Assembly: GCA_002425305.1 (NCBI GenBank)
Contig: DILZ01000083.1
Span: 1 to 6,748 of the forward strand
Source: Ruminococcaceae bacterium UBA5579
GTDB taxonomy: Bacteria > Bacillota > Clostridia > Oscillospirales > Ruminococcaceae
DNA: 6,748 bases
Direction of reading: 5' to 3'
Positions 1 through 4,783 of the stretch are shown in pieces. Within the stretch, counting starts at the first letter, position 1, and the number at the start of each line of letters is the position of its first letter. Under the pieces are notes generated by a model. The model was given only the letters and a program-made list of their open reading frames with translations. It did not search any database and was not told the DNA's origin. The position numbers and the translations under genes are program-made.

Positions 1-898
1 CGGGCTTTGAAGTATTTGTCGGCTTTGAAGTATTCGTCGGCTTTGAATAATTAGTCCCCGCGCTGTAAGTCGGGTTGCTTTCCGTTTTGTTTTTGGAGTT
101 GTTCGAGATGACAACTCCTGCGGTAACTCCGCCGCCGACCACCACTGCGGCGCACGCGCCCGCGATTATTTTTGCTTTTAGTGTGTTAAACATAGTTTTT
201 CCTCCTGTTTTAAGATGTTTTGCAGGAGCTGCGGGATTATGAAATAGCCGGACATCGGGCACAACCGTATGCTCCGCTTCGCTGCGGAGAATAAGCGTGA
301 GGATAGGTATCGGCACGATAGCGTGCAGCCGATCCTTGTTTTCCTTTTCGTAAATCAGTACCGCCTCCTTGATCTTGCTTCTGGCGGCGCTCAGGCGATA
401 TTTTACCGTGCCTTCGGGACAGCTCATAATGCTTGCGATCTCATTCGTTTTCAGTCCGTTGTAATAATACAGTATAATTGTCTGCCGCTGAACCTCGGAA
501 AGCTCTGTGTCTATGATATTCATAATTACTTTGCGCTTTTCGGCATTGGCAGCATAATCATCGGGAATAAAATTCTCATCGTCCGAAAAATCAGCTCCGT
601 GTTCAAGCTTTTCGTCAAGCGATTCGTTTTTGGGCGTTCTGAAAAAACGCTTGCACTGATTGACAGCGATACCGTTTATCCACTTCGGGAAATTTGCGCC
701 ATCGTCCAATGATGAAAGACCGTTAAAAGCCGCAAGATAAGTCTCCTGTGAAGCGTCTTTGGCGTCCTGTTCGTTTCTCAAAAGCTTCAGGCAAAGAAAG
801 TACACCGAGCGTTCGGTTTCCTTATACAGCCGTTCAAATGCAGCTTCGTCGTTATTGAGCGCATTTTTTACAAGCTGCCGCCATTCATTTTCGTTCAT
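1..898 (-). CDS. ECF-type sigma-70 factor fused to a membrane segment and repeat tail (3' end outside window)
   Basis: Translating the minus strand from ATG 898 gives 299 codons with no stop before the window edge. Residues about 19-86 resemble sigma region 2 (FERLYKETER, then RNEQDAKDASQETY). Residues about 128-180 are region 4 with a helix-turn-helix (TELSEVQRQTIILYYYNGL, then CPEGTVKYRLSAARSKIKE). There is no region 3, as expected for an ECF factor that directs RNA polymerase to a small regulon. Beyond region 4, where a plain ECF factor would end, the frame continues through a hydrophobic stretch (about 201-214) and a linker to a predicted transmembrane helix at about 244-264. After that comes a Ser/Thr/Asn/Lys/Pro-rich, probably extracytoplasmic tail with TN(T/Y)SKP repeats. 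AAAGG lies 10 nt before the chosen start. ATG 193 (Met236) is in the same frame and has its own perfect Shine-Dalgarno, so a separate membrane product is also possible. The sigma assignment is firm; the target genes and the signal are unknown. Confidence 0.85.
   Translation of the reverse strand, partial: MNENEWRQLVKNALNNDEAAFERLYKETERSVYFLCLKLLRNEQDAKDASQETYLAAFNGLSSLDDGANFPKWINGIAVNQCKRFFRTPKNESLDEKLEHGADFSDDENFIPDDYAANAEKRKVIMNIIDTELSEVQRQTIILYYYNGLKTNEIASIMSCPEGTVKYRLSAARSKIKEAVLIYEKENKDRLHAIVPIPILTLILRSEAEHTVVPDVRLFHNPAAPAKHLKTGGKTMFNTLKAKIIAGACAAVVVGGGVTAGVVISNNSKNKTESNPTYSAGTNYSKPTNTSKPTNTSKP
3..56 (-). repeat. 18-bp tandem repeat coding for TN(T/Y)SKP
   Basis: Three adjacent 18-bp units (3-20, 21-38, 39-56) share GGCTTTGAA on the plus strand and diverge mostly in their last nine bases. 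On the minus strand they encode TNYSKP, TNTSKP and TNTSKP at the visible C-terminal end of the sigma-membrane protein. The array may continue past the window edge. Because the unit is a multiple of three, changes in copy number would keep the frame. Confidence 0.85.
191..206 (-). promoter_or_regulatory. Internal ribosome binding site and in-frame ATG inside the sigma factor ORF
   Basis: The minus strand reads AGGAGG, then AAAAACT, then ATG at 193: a full Shine-Dalgarno at near-ideal spacing. The ATG is codon 236 of the sigma ORF, eight residues before the predicted membrane helix. Separate translation of the membrane part, or a former gene junction, is inferred. Confidence 0.6.
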
Positions 899-1024
899 TT
901 GACTTATTCCTTTCAATAAAAATTTCCGACATTCCCGCAGTACCCTGCATATAGTTATCACAAAAGAAATGGGTTTGGTTGGGTTATCGGACACAATTCT
1001 ATGTTTTTCACAAAATTTCCGGAT

Positions 1025-1140
1025 TTAGGCAAAAGCAATATGTAGGATCATACAAAAACAGAACCGTATTCATAGGAAATATTTTTGGGAAATCATTTTG
1101 TCACAGCTCTGATCCTATGAATGTGGGTTCTACTGCCTAA
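1025..1140 (-). other. Large nested inverted repeat in the sigma factor 5' leader
   Basis: Three nested complementary pairs share one axis: TTAGGCA (1025-1031) with TGCCTAA (1134-1140), AGAACC (1060-1065) with GGTTCT (1126-1131), and ATTCATAGGA (1068-1077) with TCCTATGAAT (1113-1122). A competing 8-bp pair uses TAGGATCA (1043-1050) and TGATCCTA (1110-1117). The inner stems lie at the very start of the transcript expected from the minus promoter at 1140-1168, and the 3' arm is followed by GTTTTTG on the minus strand. This may be a regulatory leader RNA or a remnant palindromic element. I do not recognise a known riboswitch class. The rest of the leader (899-1024) shows only the ribosome binding site. 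Confidence 0.55.
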
Positions 1141-1168
1141 TTATAGCATAAATAATGTGATTTATCAA
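1140..1168 (-). promoter_or_regulatory. Sigma-A promoter for the sigma factor gene
   Basis: On the minus strand, TTGATA (1163-1168) is followed by a 17-bp spacer and TATAAT (1140-1145). TG sits one base before the -10 box, making it an extended -10. Transcription should begin near 1133, giving a leader of about 235 nt before ATG 898. The match is close enough to suggest housekeeping expression rather than purely autoregulated ECF transcription. Confidence 0.75.
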
Positions 1169-1169
1169 G

Positions 1170-1361
1170 CAGGAAATTCAATCGTCTGTATTGACAAAAG
1201 AAAAATGTCCTACCCCATATCACAGGGATAAGACTATATTTTTATCGAAATATGGCTGCTTGATTTTACGTTGTATCCATTAGATGATGTTTACGATGAA
1301 GTTCGACACGCGCTCCGCTCGCCGTAGGAAGGTGATCGCTTGCGGTCACACCGACACCACA
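1170..1361. other. Gene-free spacer with a short palindrome and GC-rich block
   Basis: I see no convincing gene here. The left part is AT-rich, with a short AT hairpin (ATATTT/AAATAT around 1235-1252). The right part (about 1300-1360) turns GC-rich and contains an 18-bp imperfect palindrome at 1332-1349 (GTGATCGC, TT, GCGGTCAC) and two copies of CGACAC. The GC-rich block abuts the heptad array that starts at 1362, the same pairing seen after queA. Confidence 0.4.
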
Positions 1362-1403
1362 ATTCTACATTATCCATTCTACATTCACAATTAAATATTT
1401 CAC
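1362..1403. repeat. Degenerate heptanucleotide array (ATTNNNN, six units)
   Basis: Six consecutive 7-bp units all begin with ATT: ATTCTAC, ATTATCC, ATTCTAC, ATTCACA, ATTAAAT, ATTTCAC. The period is exact. It lies in the dcd-sigma spacer, about 20 bp past the dcd 3' hairpin in dcd's direction of transcription. Confidence 0.65.
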
Positions 1404-1424
1404 GCTTAGGTTTATATACAGGCT

Positions 1425-1458
1425 GACGGCGCATCGAATATAAATCGGGCGCGCCGTC
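1425..1458 (-). terminator. Probable transcription terminator after dcd
   Basis: A perfect 8-bp GC-rich stem (GACGGCGC at 1425-1432, GCGCCGTC at 1451-1458) encloses an 18-nt loop and starts a few bases after the dcd stop codon. In the dcd direction the tail (GCCTGTATATAAACC) is only weakly U-rich. In the plus direction the stem is followed by TGTTTTATTT, so it could work better against plus-strand transcription or in both directions. Confidence 0.55.
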
Positions 1459-1462
1459 TGTT

Positions 1463-1984
1463 TTATTTAAAATCTTTGTACATCATACTGGGCTGCACCC
1501 CGGAATTGTTCTGATACTTGCCGCCGTTATAAGTTACGGAGCAGTCGCCCTCGACGGTGTGGTAATAGATCTGACATATCTGCGCGCCGGCGTATATCCG
1601 TATGGGCTGTATACAAAAAATCTCAAGCGTCCAGTACCCGGCAAAGCCGATGTCCCCGAAACCGGCCGTTACGTGAATAAAAAGCCCCAGCCGCCCCGTA
1701 GAGCTGCGTCCCTCAAGCATAGGCACATAGCCCTCGGTGCGGGTGAATTCCGCGGTCCTTCCGAGATACAGCCTGCCCGGCTCGAGAACTATCCCCTCCG
1801 GCGGTATCGTTATGCGCCTTACGGGGTTTTCCAGCTTCATATCGAGAGTATCCTTTTCGTAAACCAGAAGCTCGTCGGCAAGCGACAGATTATAGCTGTT
1901 TGGATTTATCTTGCTCTCGTCAAACGGCTCTATGAATATCCTTTTATTGATCTGCCGTTTTATTTCATTACCCGATAAAATCAT
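1463..1984 (-). CDS. dcd: dCTP deaminase (possibly bifunctional dCTP deaminase/dUTPase)
   Basis: This 173-aa protein has the trimeric dUTPase-like fold of the dCTP deaminase family. Family hallmarks are PNSYNLSL (28-35), EGRSSTGRLGLFIHVTAGFG (91-110), WTLE (118-121) and the C-terminal GGKYQNNSGVQPS segment (154-166). Aligning by eye to E. coli Dcd with an offset of 17, Arg93, Ser94, Arg98, Asp111 and Glu121 match Arg110, Ser111, Arg115, Asp128 and catalytic Glu138. The enzyme deaminates dCTP to dUTP, feeding dTMP synthesis. The TAGFGDIGF loop resembles bifunctional enzymes that release dUMP directly (TAGF-D-GF, as in mycobacterial Dcd) more than E. coli TAHRID. The length is near full for Firmicutes members. 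AAGGAG lies six bases before the ATG, which fixes the start. It is downstream of queA across a 241-bp repeat-rich spacer. Confidence 0.93.
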   Translation of the reverse strand: MILSGNEIKRQINKRIFIEPFDESKINPNSYNLSLADELLVYEKDTLDMKLENPVRRITIPPEGIVLEPGRLYLGRTAEFTRTEGYVPMLEGRSSTGRLGLFIHVTAGFGDIGFAGYWTLEIFCIQPIRIYAGAQICQIYYHTVEGDCSVTYNGGKYQNNSGVQPSMMYKDFK

Positions 1985-2004
1985 TTTGTTCTCCTTATTA
2001 TAAA

Positions 2005-2117
2005 AAATTTCAAAATCTTGACTAGCTTGCTCACTCCGCGCTTCGCGCTCCGTTACGCAATCTAGTCAAGACCGGTCATAATTTTGCTTCGCAAAATTAT
2101 GACACTTTTTGAAATTT
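2005..2117. repeat. Three-stem palindromic element between queA and dcd
   Basis: An outer perfect 11-bp stem (AAATTTCAAAA 2005-2015 with TTTTGAAATTT 2107-2117) encloses two hairpins. The first is TCTTGACTAG (2016-2025) with CTAGTCAAGA (2062-2071), continuing after one mismatch with TTGC/GCAA and a GCGC-TTC-GCGC tip. The second is a perfect 13-bp stem (2075-2087 with 2091-2103) and a TTC loop. On the minus strand both tips read GCGAAGC, a sequence known to form unusually stable mini-hairpins. The element ends 20 bp upstream of the dcd start and does not cover its Shine-Dalgarno. In the dcd direction the outer stem is followed by TTTATAAT, so it may also act as a queA terminator or processing site. 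It could equally be a non-autonomous mobile palindrome. Confidence 0.75.
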
Positions 2118-2156
2118 ACGCGTCCTTGTTGTGTTGCTTTTAACTCTATTCTTGCT

Positions 2157-2225
2157 TTGCTGCGCCGCCGTTACGCTGCCGCAATCGCTACGCCGCAGCA
2201 ACTAGCTACTAACAACTATTCTCTA
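2157..2225 (-). repeat. Heptad array plus GC-rich palindrome directly after queA
   Basis: Reading the minus strand from the base after the queA stop (2225 downward), 7-bp units run TAGAGAA, TAGTTGT, TAGTAGC, TAGTTGC, a degenerate TGCGGCG, then TAGCGAT. Overlapping the end of this is a GC-rich hairpin with an 8-bp stem, TTGCTGCG (2157-2164) and CGCAGCAA (2194-2201). The first four heptads nearly equal those after asd. No U-run follows the hairpin, so it is not a typical terminator. CCGTTACGC (2168-2176) and GCAATC (2181-2186) also occur in the neighbouring palindrome at 2050-2058 and 2057-2062. Confidence 0.65.
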
Positions 2226-3236
2226 TTAAACTATCAGCATACAATCTCCGAACGAGAAGAACCGATAGCGCTCCTCAATGGCGGTCTTATACGCGGCGAG
2301 CGTCCTTTCGTGCCCAAGAAACGCGCTGACGAGCATAATAAGCGTGCTTTCGGGCAGGTGGAAGTTCGTAATAAGTCCGTCAATGCACTTGAACTCATAG
2401 CCGGGATAGATGAAAATGCTTGTATCGTCAATGGCTTTGCCGCTTTGCGCCGCGCTTTCAAGCGTTCTGCACGAGGTCGTTCCCACGGCGATGACGCGTC
2501 CGCCGCGTTCCTTGCACGCGCGTATCTTTTCGGCGGTCTCGGGCGGTATCGTATAATGCTCCGTGTGCATTTTGTGATTTAGTATATCGTCCTCCTTGAC
2601 GGGGCGGAATGTTCCAAGCCCGACGTGGAGCGTCACGAACGCCGTGTCAACGCCCATTTCACGGCACTGCGCGAATTCCTTTTCGGTGAAGTGCAGTCCC
2701 GCTGTGGGCGCGGCTGCGGAGCCTGTTTCACGGCAGTATATCGTGTTGTAGCGGTCGTTGTTTTGGAGCTTTTCGGTTATGTACGGCGGCAGCGGCATTT
2801 GTCCTATTCGGTCGAGAATATCGTAGAAATCGCCCTCGAATGAAAACCTCACAAGCCTGTTTCCGCCGTCAACTGTTTCGAGGACCTCCGCCGACAAGCC
2901 CTCGGGAAACTCCACGACAACTCCCGGCTTCAAGCGCCGTCCGGGTCTTACCATAGTTTCCCATTCGGTGAGCGAGCGCCGTTTCAGCAGCAAGAACTCG
3001 CACGGAACGCCTGTACCGCGTTTTTCTCCGTATATCCTCGCGGGGAACACGCGGCTGTCGTTCATCACCAGCAGATCGCCCTTTTTCAGATATCCGCATA
3101 TATTGTAAAAGCGGTCGTGCGTGATCTCGCCGCTTTGTCTGTCGATCTTCATAAGCCGCGAGCTGTCGCGCGGCTCAACGGGGGTCTGCGCGATAAGCTC
3201 CACGGGAAGATCGTAGTAAAAATCGCTTTTTAACAT
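2226..3236 (-). CDS. queA: S-adenosylmethionine:tRNA ribosyltransferase-isomerase (QueA)
   Basis: This 336-aa protein has the full QueA signature series: [20 protein letters not shown] (7-26), [13 protein letters not shown] (172-184), [13 protein letters not shown] (201-213), [10 protein letters not shown] (221-230), [11 protein letters not shown] (251-261), FIYPGYEFK (275-283), [20 protein letters not shown] (286-305) and the end motif [11 protein letters not shown]. QueA moves the ribosyl part of SAM onto preQ1 at tRNA position 34, giving epoxyqueuosine in the cytoplasmic queuosine pathway. The length is normal and no frameshift is seen. Cys332 sits where many homologues have Ala (FGDAML). 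AAAGGAC precedes the ATG by about six bases. The gene begins 24 bp after the GNAT stop, so the two are probably co-transcribed. No other queuosine genes are visible, and the stop runs straight into the heptad array. Confidence 0.97.
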   Translation of the reverse strand: MLKSDFYYDLPVELIAQTPVEPRDSSRLMKIDRQSGEITHDRFYNICGYLKKGDLLVMNDSRVFPARIYGEKRGTGVPCEFLLLKRRSLTEWETMVRPGRRLKPGVVVEFPEGLSAEVLETVDGGNRLVRFSFEGDFYDILDRIGQMPLPPYITEKLQNNDRYNTIYCRETGSAAAPTAGLHFTEKEFAQCREMGVDTAFVTLHVGLGTFRPVKEDDILNHKMHTEHYTIPPETAEKIRACKERGGRVIAVGTTSCRTLESAAQSGKAIDDTSIFIYPGYEFKCIDGLITNFHLPESTLIMLVSAFLGHERTLAAYKTAIEERYRFFSFGDCMLIV

Positions 3237-3260
3237 TTTTTGTCCTTTTCTTTATAAAAC

Positions 3261-4022
3261 TCAACAGTTTGTTCTTCTGATAGTCCAACATTCGGACGTT
3301 TCAACAAAGCCCAATTTTTCTGCTAATTTCTTTGAGGCAATGTTATCGGCACGACAAGCCCATACGGGTTTTTTATGCTGCTCAAAGCAGTACTCAATCA
3401 TCTTTTCCGCAACGGCGGCAGCCAGACCGAGATGTTGATATTCGACAGCGGTCTCTATACCTATGTCGATCTCTTTACTGCTGACCGCGGCGGTAAACGC
3501 CCACGATACAGCGTTATTTCCGTCAACAACGCAGTAACCCTTTCCCTTATTCAGAAAATCGATCGGGTCGTCCCAAGAGAAAAACGGGGTAACGCTTCCT
3601 TTTAATTTTCCCAACAATTTGCCGTCGATCTCGCACAAATTATATCCGGCGGGCAATACGAGATTGAACAAAGACTCGTTTCTTCCGTATTCAAAAAATA
3701 TCCTGCGCTCGACAGCGACGTTTTCCGTCTTGCGAAAGAAACTTTCAACGGAACTATCGGCTGTAAATAGTACAAATCTTCTTAAATTTTCCGCTTTGTT
3801 GTCAAGCAGCAGCGTAGATATGTGTTCAAGAAAACGCTCGTCGGGTTTGCCGTAAAGAAACGCAAATCCGCTGTAATGCCAATACAAGAAGGTAGATGAA
3901 TCCGAAAAAATATCGCCGCTTTGAAATTTCTCCGCTATGGAATAAGGATAAACCGCCCCGCAGCTCAATTCGTCAATAAATTGGATATAGTTCAAATAGT
4001 CTTTTGGCTCTGCTTTGTACAT
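3261..4022 (-). CDS. GNAT-family N-acetyltransferase
   Basis: A 253-aa protein when started at ATG 4022. The C-terminal third carries a GNAT fold: acetyl-CoA motif A around residues 193-205 (VEYQHLGLAAAVA, a version of Q/R-x-x-G-x-G/A after a beta strand IDIGIET), then ADNIASKKLAEKLGFVE (225-241), typical of GNAT motif B. The N-terminal part is long and unassigned, as in GNATs with an extended N-terminal region. The substrate cannot be told; small molecules, amines or proteins are all possible. The frame stays open to a GTG at 4106, but residues between 4106 and 4022 look non-coding, and an AAAGGAC Shine-Dalgarno lies 11 bases before ATG 4022. ATG 4055 has no such site. It is followed by queA after 24 bp and preceded by the 53-aa ORF. 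Confidence 0.8.
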   Translation of the reverse strand: MYKAEPKDYLNYIQFIDELSCGAVYPYSIAEKFQSGDIFSDSSTFLYWHYSGFAFLYGKPDERFLEHISTLLLDNKAENLRRFVLFTADSSVESFFRKTENVAVERRIFFEYGRNESLFNLVLPAGYNLCEIDGKLLGKLKGSVTPFFSWDDPIDFLNKGKGYCVVDGNNAVSWAFTAAVSSKEIDIGIETAVEYQHLGLAAAVAEKMIEYCFEQHKKPVWACRADNIASKKLAEKLGFVETSECWTIRRTNC

Positions 4023-4106
4023 ATTACATTTTTCGTCCTTTTCTTTACAGATCATATTTATTTCGACAACAAATACGTTACGATCCCGACGCGCTCCTTG
4101 TCGCAC

Positions 4107-4268
4107 TCACGCGCGCGTCAATATACTTGTGCCGTCTTCGTAAACATCGTAATATTCAACGATCCACCTGCCGCTGCCGTCGTTTTTCGGAAAAGACCGC
4201 GTGCTGTAAGTTTTCAGCTTTGATTTGTCGTACGAACCGCTTTCAAATAATATCACTTTGTCTTCCAT
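4107..4268 (-). CDS. Small 53-aa protein of unknown function
   Basis: This minus-strand ORF (MEDKVILFESGSY..., then GRWIVEYYDVYEDGTSILTRA) is the first ORF after the minus promoter at 4302-4330. GAGG in the last heptad repeats lies seven bases before its ATG, so it is well placed for translation. It is polar, with many Tyr, Asp, Glu and Lys and alternating residues in the second half that suggest beta strands. There is no signal peptide, membrane helix or cysteine motif. The stop (TGA) lies 84 bp before the chosen GNAT start. I do not recognise the family. The composition looks protein-like, but the ORF is short and could be a remnant of a longer gene. Confidence 0.6.
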   Translation of the reverse strand: MEDKVILFESGSYDKSKLKTYSTRSFPKNDGSGRWIVEYYDVYEDGTSILTRA

Positions 4269-4269
4269 T

Positions 4270-4304
4270 CTCTAACCTCTAATCTCTGACCTCTTACCTC
4301 TATT
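4270..4304. repeat. Degenerate heptanucleotide array (CTCTNNN, five units)
   Basis: Five contiguous 7-bp units: CTCTAAC, CTCTAAT, CTCTGAC, CTCTTAC, CTCTATT. The minus strand is therefore rich in AGAGG, and the last AGAGG serves as a plausible Shine-Dalgarno for the 53-aa ORF starting at 4268. The array begins at the -10 box of the minus promoter, so it would form the 5' leader of that transcript. Confidence 0.7.
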
Positions 4305-4330
4305 ATATCATCTTGTTTTCTAATTTGCAA
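4302..4330 (-). promoter_or_regulatory. Sigma-A promoter for the small ORF-GNAT-queA cluster
   Basis: On the minus strand, TTGCAA (4325-4330) is followed by a 17-bp spacer and a perfect TATAAT (4302-4307). It faces away from the asd promoter, 48 bp separating the two -35 boxes. Transcription would start within the heptad array, about 25-30 bases before the 53-aa ORF. Confidence 0.7.
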
Positions 4331-4378
4331 GTCCTTAAATAATTGCAACAAAAAAACTATAAATTCTGCAAATCTATA

Positions 4379-4407
4379 TTGACAAACGCATAAAGATGTG
4401 TTACAAT
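4379..4407 (+). promoter_or_regulatory. Sigma-A promoter for the lysine riboswitch-asd-dapA unit
   Basis: Perfect TTGACA (4379-4384), a 17-bp spacer and TACAAT (4402-4407), with TG one base before the -10 box. An A-run upstream (4349-4355) may act as an UP-like element. The start site should be near 4414, just before the riboswitch aptamer. Confidence 0.88.
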
Positions 4408-4419
4408 ATATACGATAAA

Positions 4420-4600
4420 TTGATAGAGGTGCGAAATTGATAAGTAGCGCGGCGGACGTTCAAAGAATGTCGGGTGTTTTCGGAAACGGCTGTGCGAAAG
4501 GTGATTTCGCCGAGGAGTGTGCGTTCCGAAGCGTACATATCCGGTCGTGCGTGAAATACGCGTACGACTGTCATCGACTTGCTTGATGGAGCGCTATCGC
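4420..4600 (+). ncRNA. Lysine riboswitch (L box) aptamer
   Basis: The class hallmark GATAGAGGTGCGAA is at 4422-4435. Further matches are AGTA in the 5' part, GAAAGGTGATTTCGCCGAGG (4496-4515), where the consensus is GAAAGG..GCCGAAG, the P5-region ACTGTCATCGACTTGCTTGA (4567-4586), and GGAGCGCTATC (4588-4598), whose CTATC closes P1 with GATAG. The aptamer binds lysine in the nascent mRNA and promotes premature termination. It sits between a strong promoter and asd-dapA, whose products lead to lysine, giving feedback control. The core reads GCCGAGG instead of the usual GCCGAAG, a small deviation. A T-box was considered, but none of its conserved elements is present. Confidence 0.9.
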
Positions 4601-4626
4601 AATATTCAATGCTCTATACAGTTATG

Positions 4627-4658
4627 CCGATGAAAGAATACTCATCGGTTTTATTTTT
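4627..4658 (+). terminator. Intrinsic terminator of the lysine riboswitch
   Basis: CCGATGA (4627-4633) and TCATCGG (4642-4648) form a 7-bp stem with an 8-nt loop, followed by TTTTATTTTT. The 5' arm can instead pair with TCATCG (4571-4576) inside the aptamer, a plausible antiterminator. It lies 125 bp before the asd start, so readthrough is needed for expression. Confidence 0.88.
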
Positions 4659-4679
4659 GAGCAGCTTTTAAGAACCTGT

Positions 4680-4720
4680 TTTTTGCTTTCTCCCCCGCGC
4701 AGCGGAGCAGAAAGCAAAAA
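4680..4720. repeat. Perfect 12-bp hairpin between the riboswitch terminator and asd
   Basis: TTTTTGCTTTCT (4680-4691) and AGAAAGCAAAAA (4709-4720) pair perfectly around a 17-nt GC-rich loop. No U-run follows on the plus strand, so it is not a terminator for asd. Its plan (AT-rich arms, GC-rich tip) resembles the second hairpin of the element at 2005-2117. It may be a dispersed palindrome or an mRNA stability or processing structure. The asd Shine-Dalgarno is about 50 bp further on and unaffected. Confidence 0.65.
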
Positions 4721-4783
4721 TGACAAACACAGAAACTAAAAGTATGGTTTTTAGATTTTTTTGAAGAAAGAAAGGGATATGTT

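Noticed and set aside
269..712. 147-codon plus-strand open frame
   Set aside because: Antisense to sigma regions 2 and 4, which are clearly coding on the minus strand.
1008..1073. 21-codon minus-strand ORF in the sigma factor leader
   Set aside because: No ribosome binding site, and it overlaps the stem-forming sequence. It might be a leader peptide but there is no support.
1191..1196. Perfect TTGACA on the plus strand
   Set aside because: No acceptable -10 box 16-18 bp downstream and no plus-strand gene after it.
1284..1394. 36-codon plus-strand ORF in the dcd-sigma spacer
   Set aside because: No Shine-Dalgarno or promoter, and it runs through the GC-rich palindrome and heptad array.
1362..1403. 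Heptad arrays considered as a CRISPR array
   Set aside because: Units are 7 bp and contiguous, with no 20-40 bp repeats, no unique spacers and no cas genes.
1559..1978. 139-codon plus-strand open frame across dcd
   Set aside because: Antisense to a well-supported dCTP deaminase, with no recognisable motifs and no ribosome site.
1997..2002. TATAAT on the minus strand just before the dcd ribosome site
   Set aside because: No -35 box at proper spacing, and the start site would fall at the Shine-Dalgarno.
4414..4660. T-box leader as an alternative for the asd regulator
   Set aside because: The conserved T-box motif and specifier-loop features are missing, while the lysine riboswitch signature is explicit.
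4736..4767. CTAAAA/TTTTAG pair followed by a T-run before asd, considered as a second terminator
   Set aside because: The stem is only A-T rich and about six bp, too weak for an intrinsic terminator, and it sits directly before the asd ribosome site.
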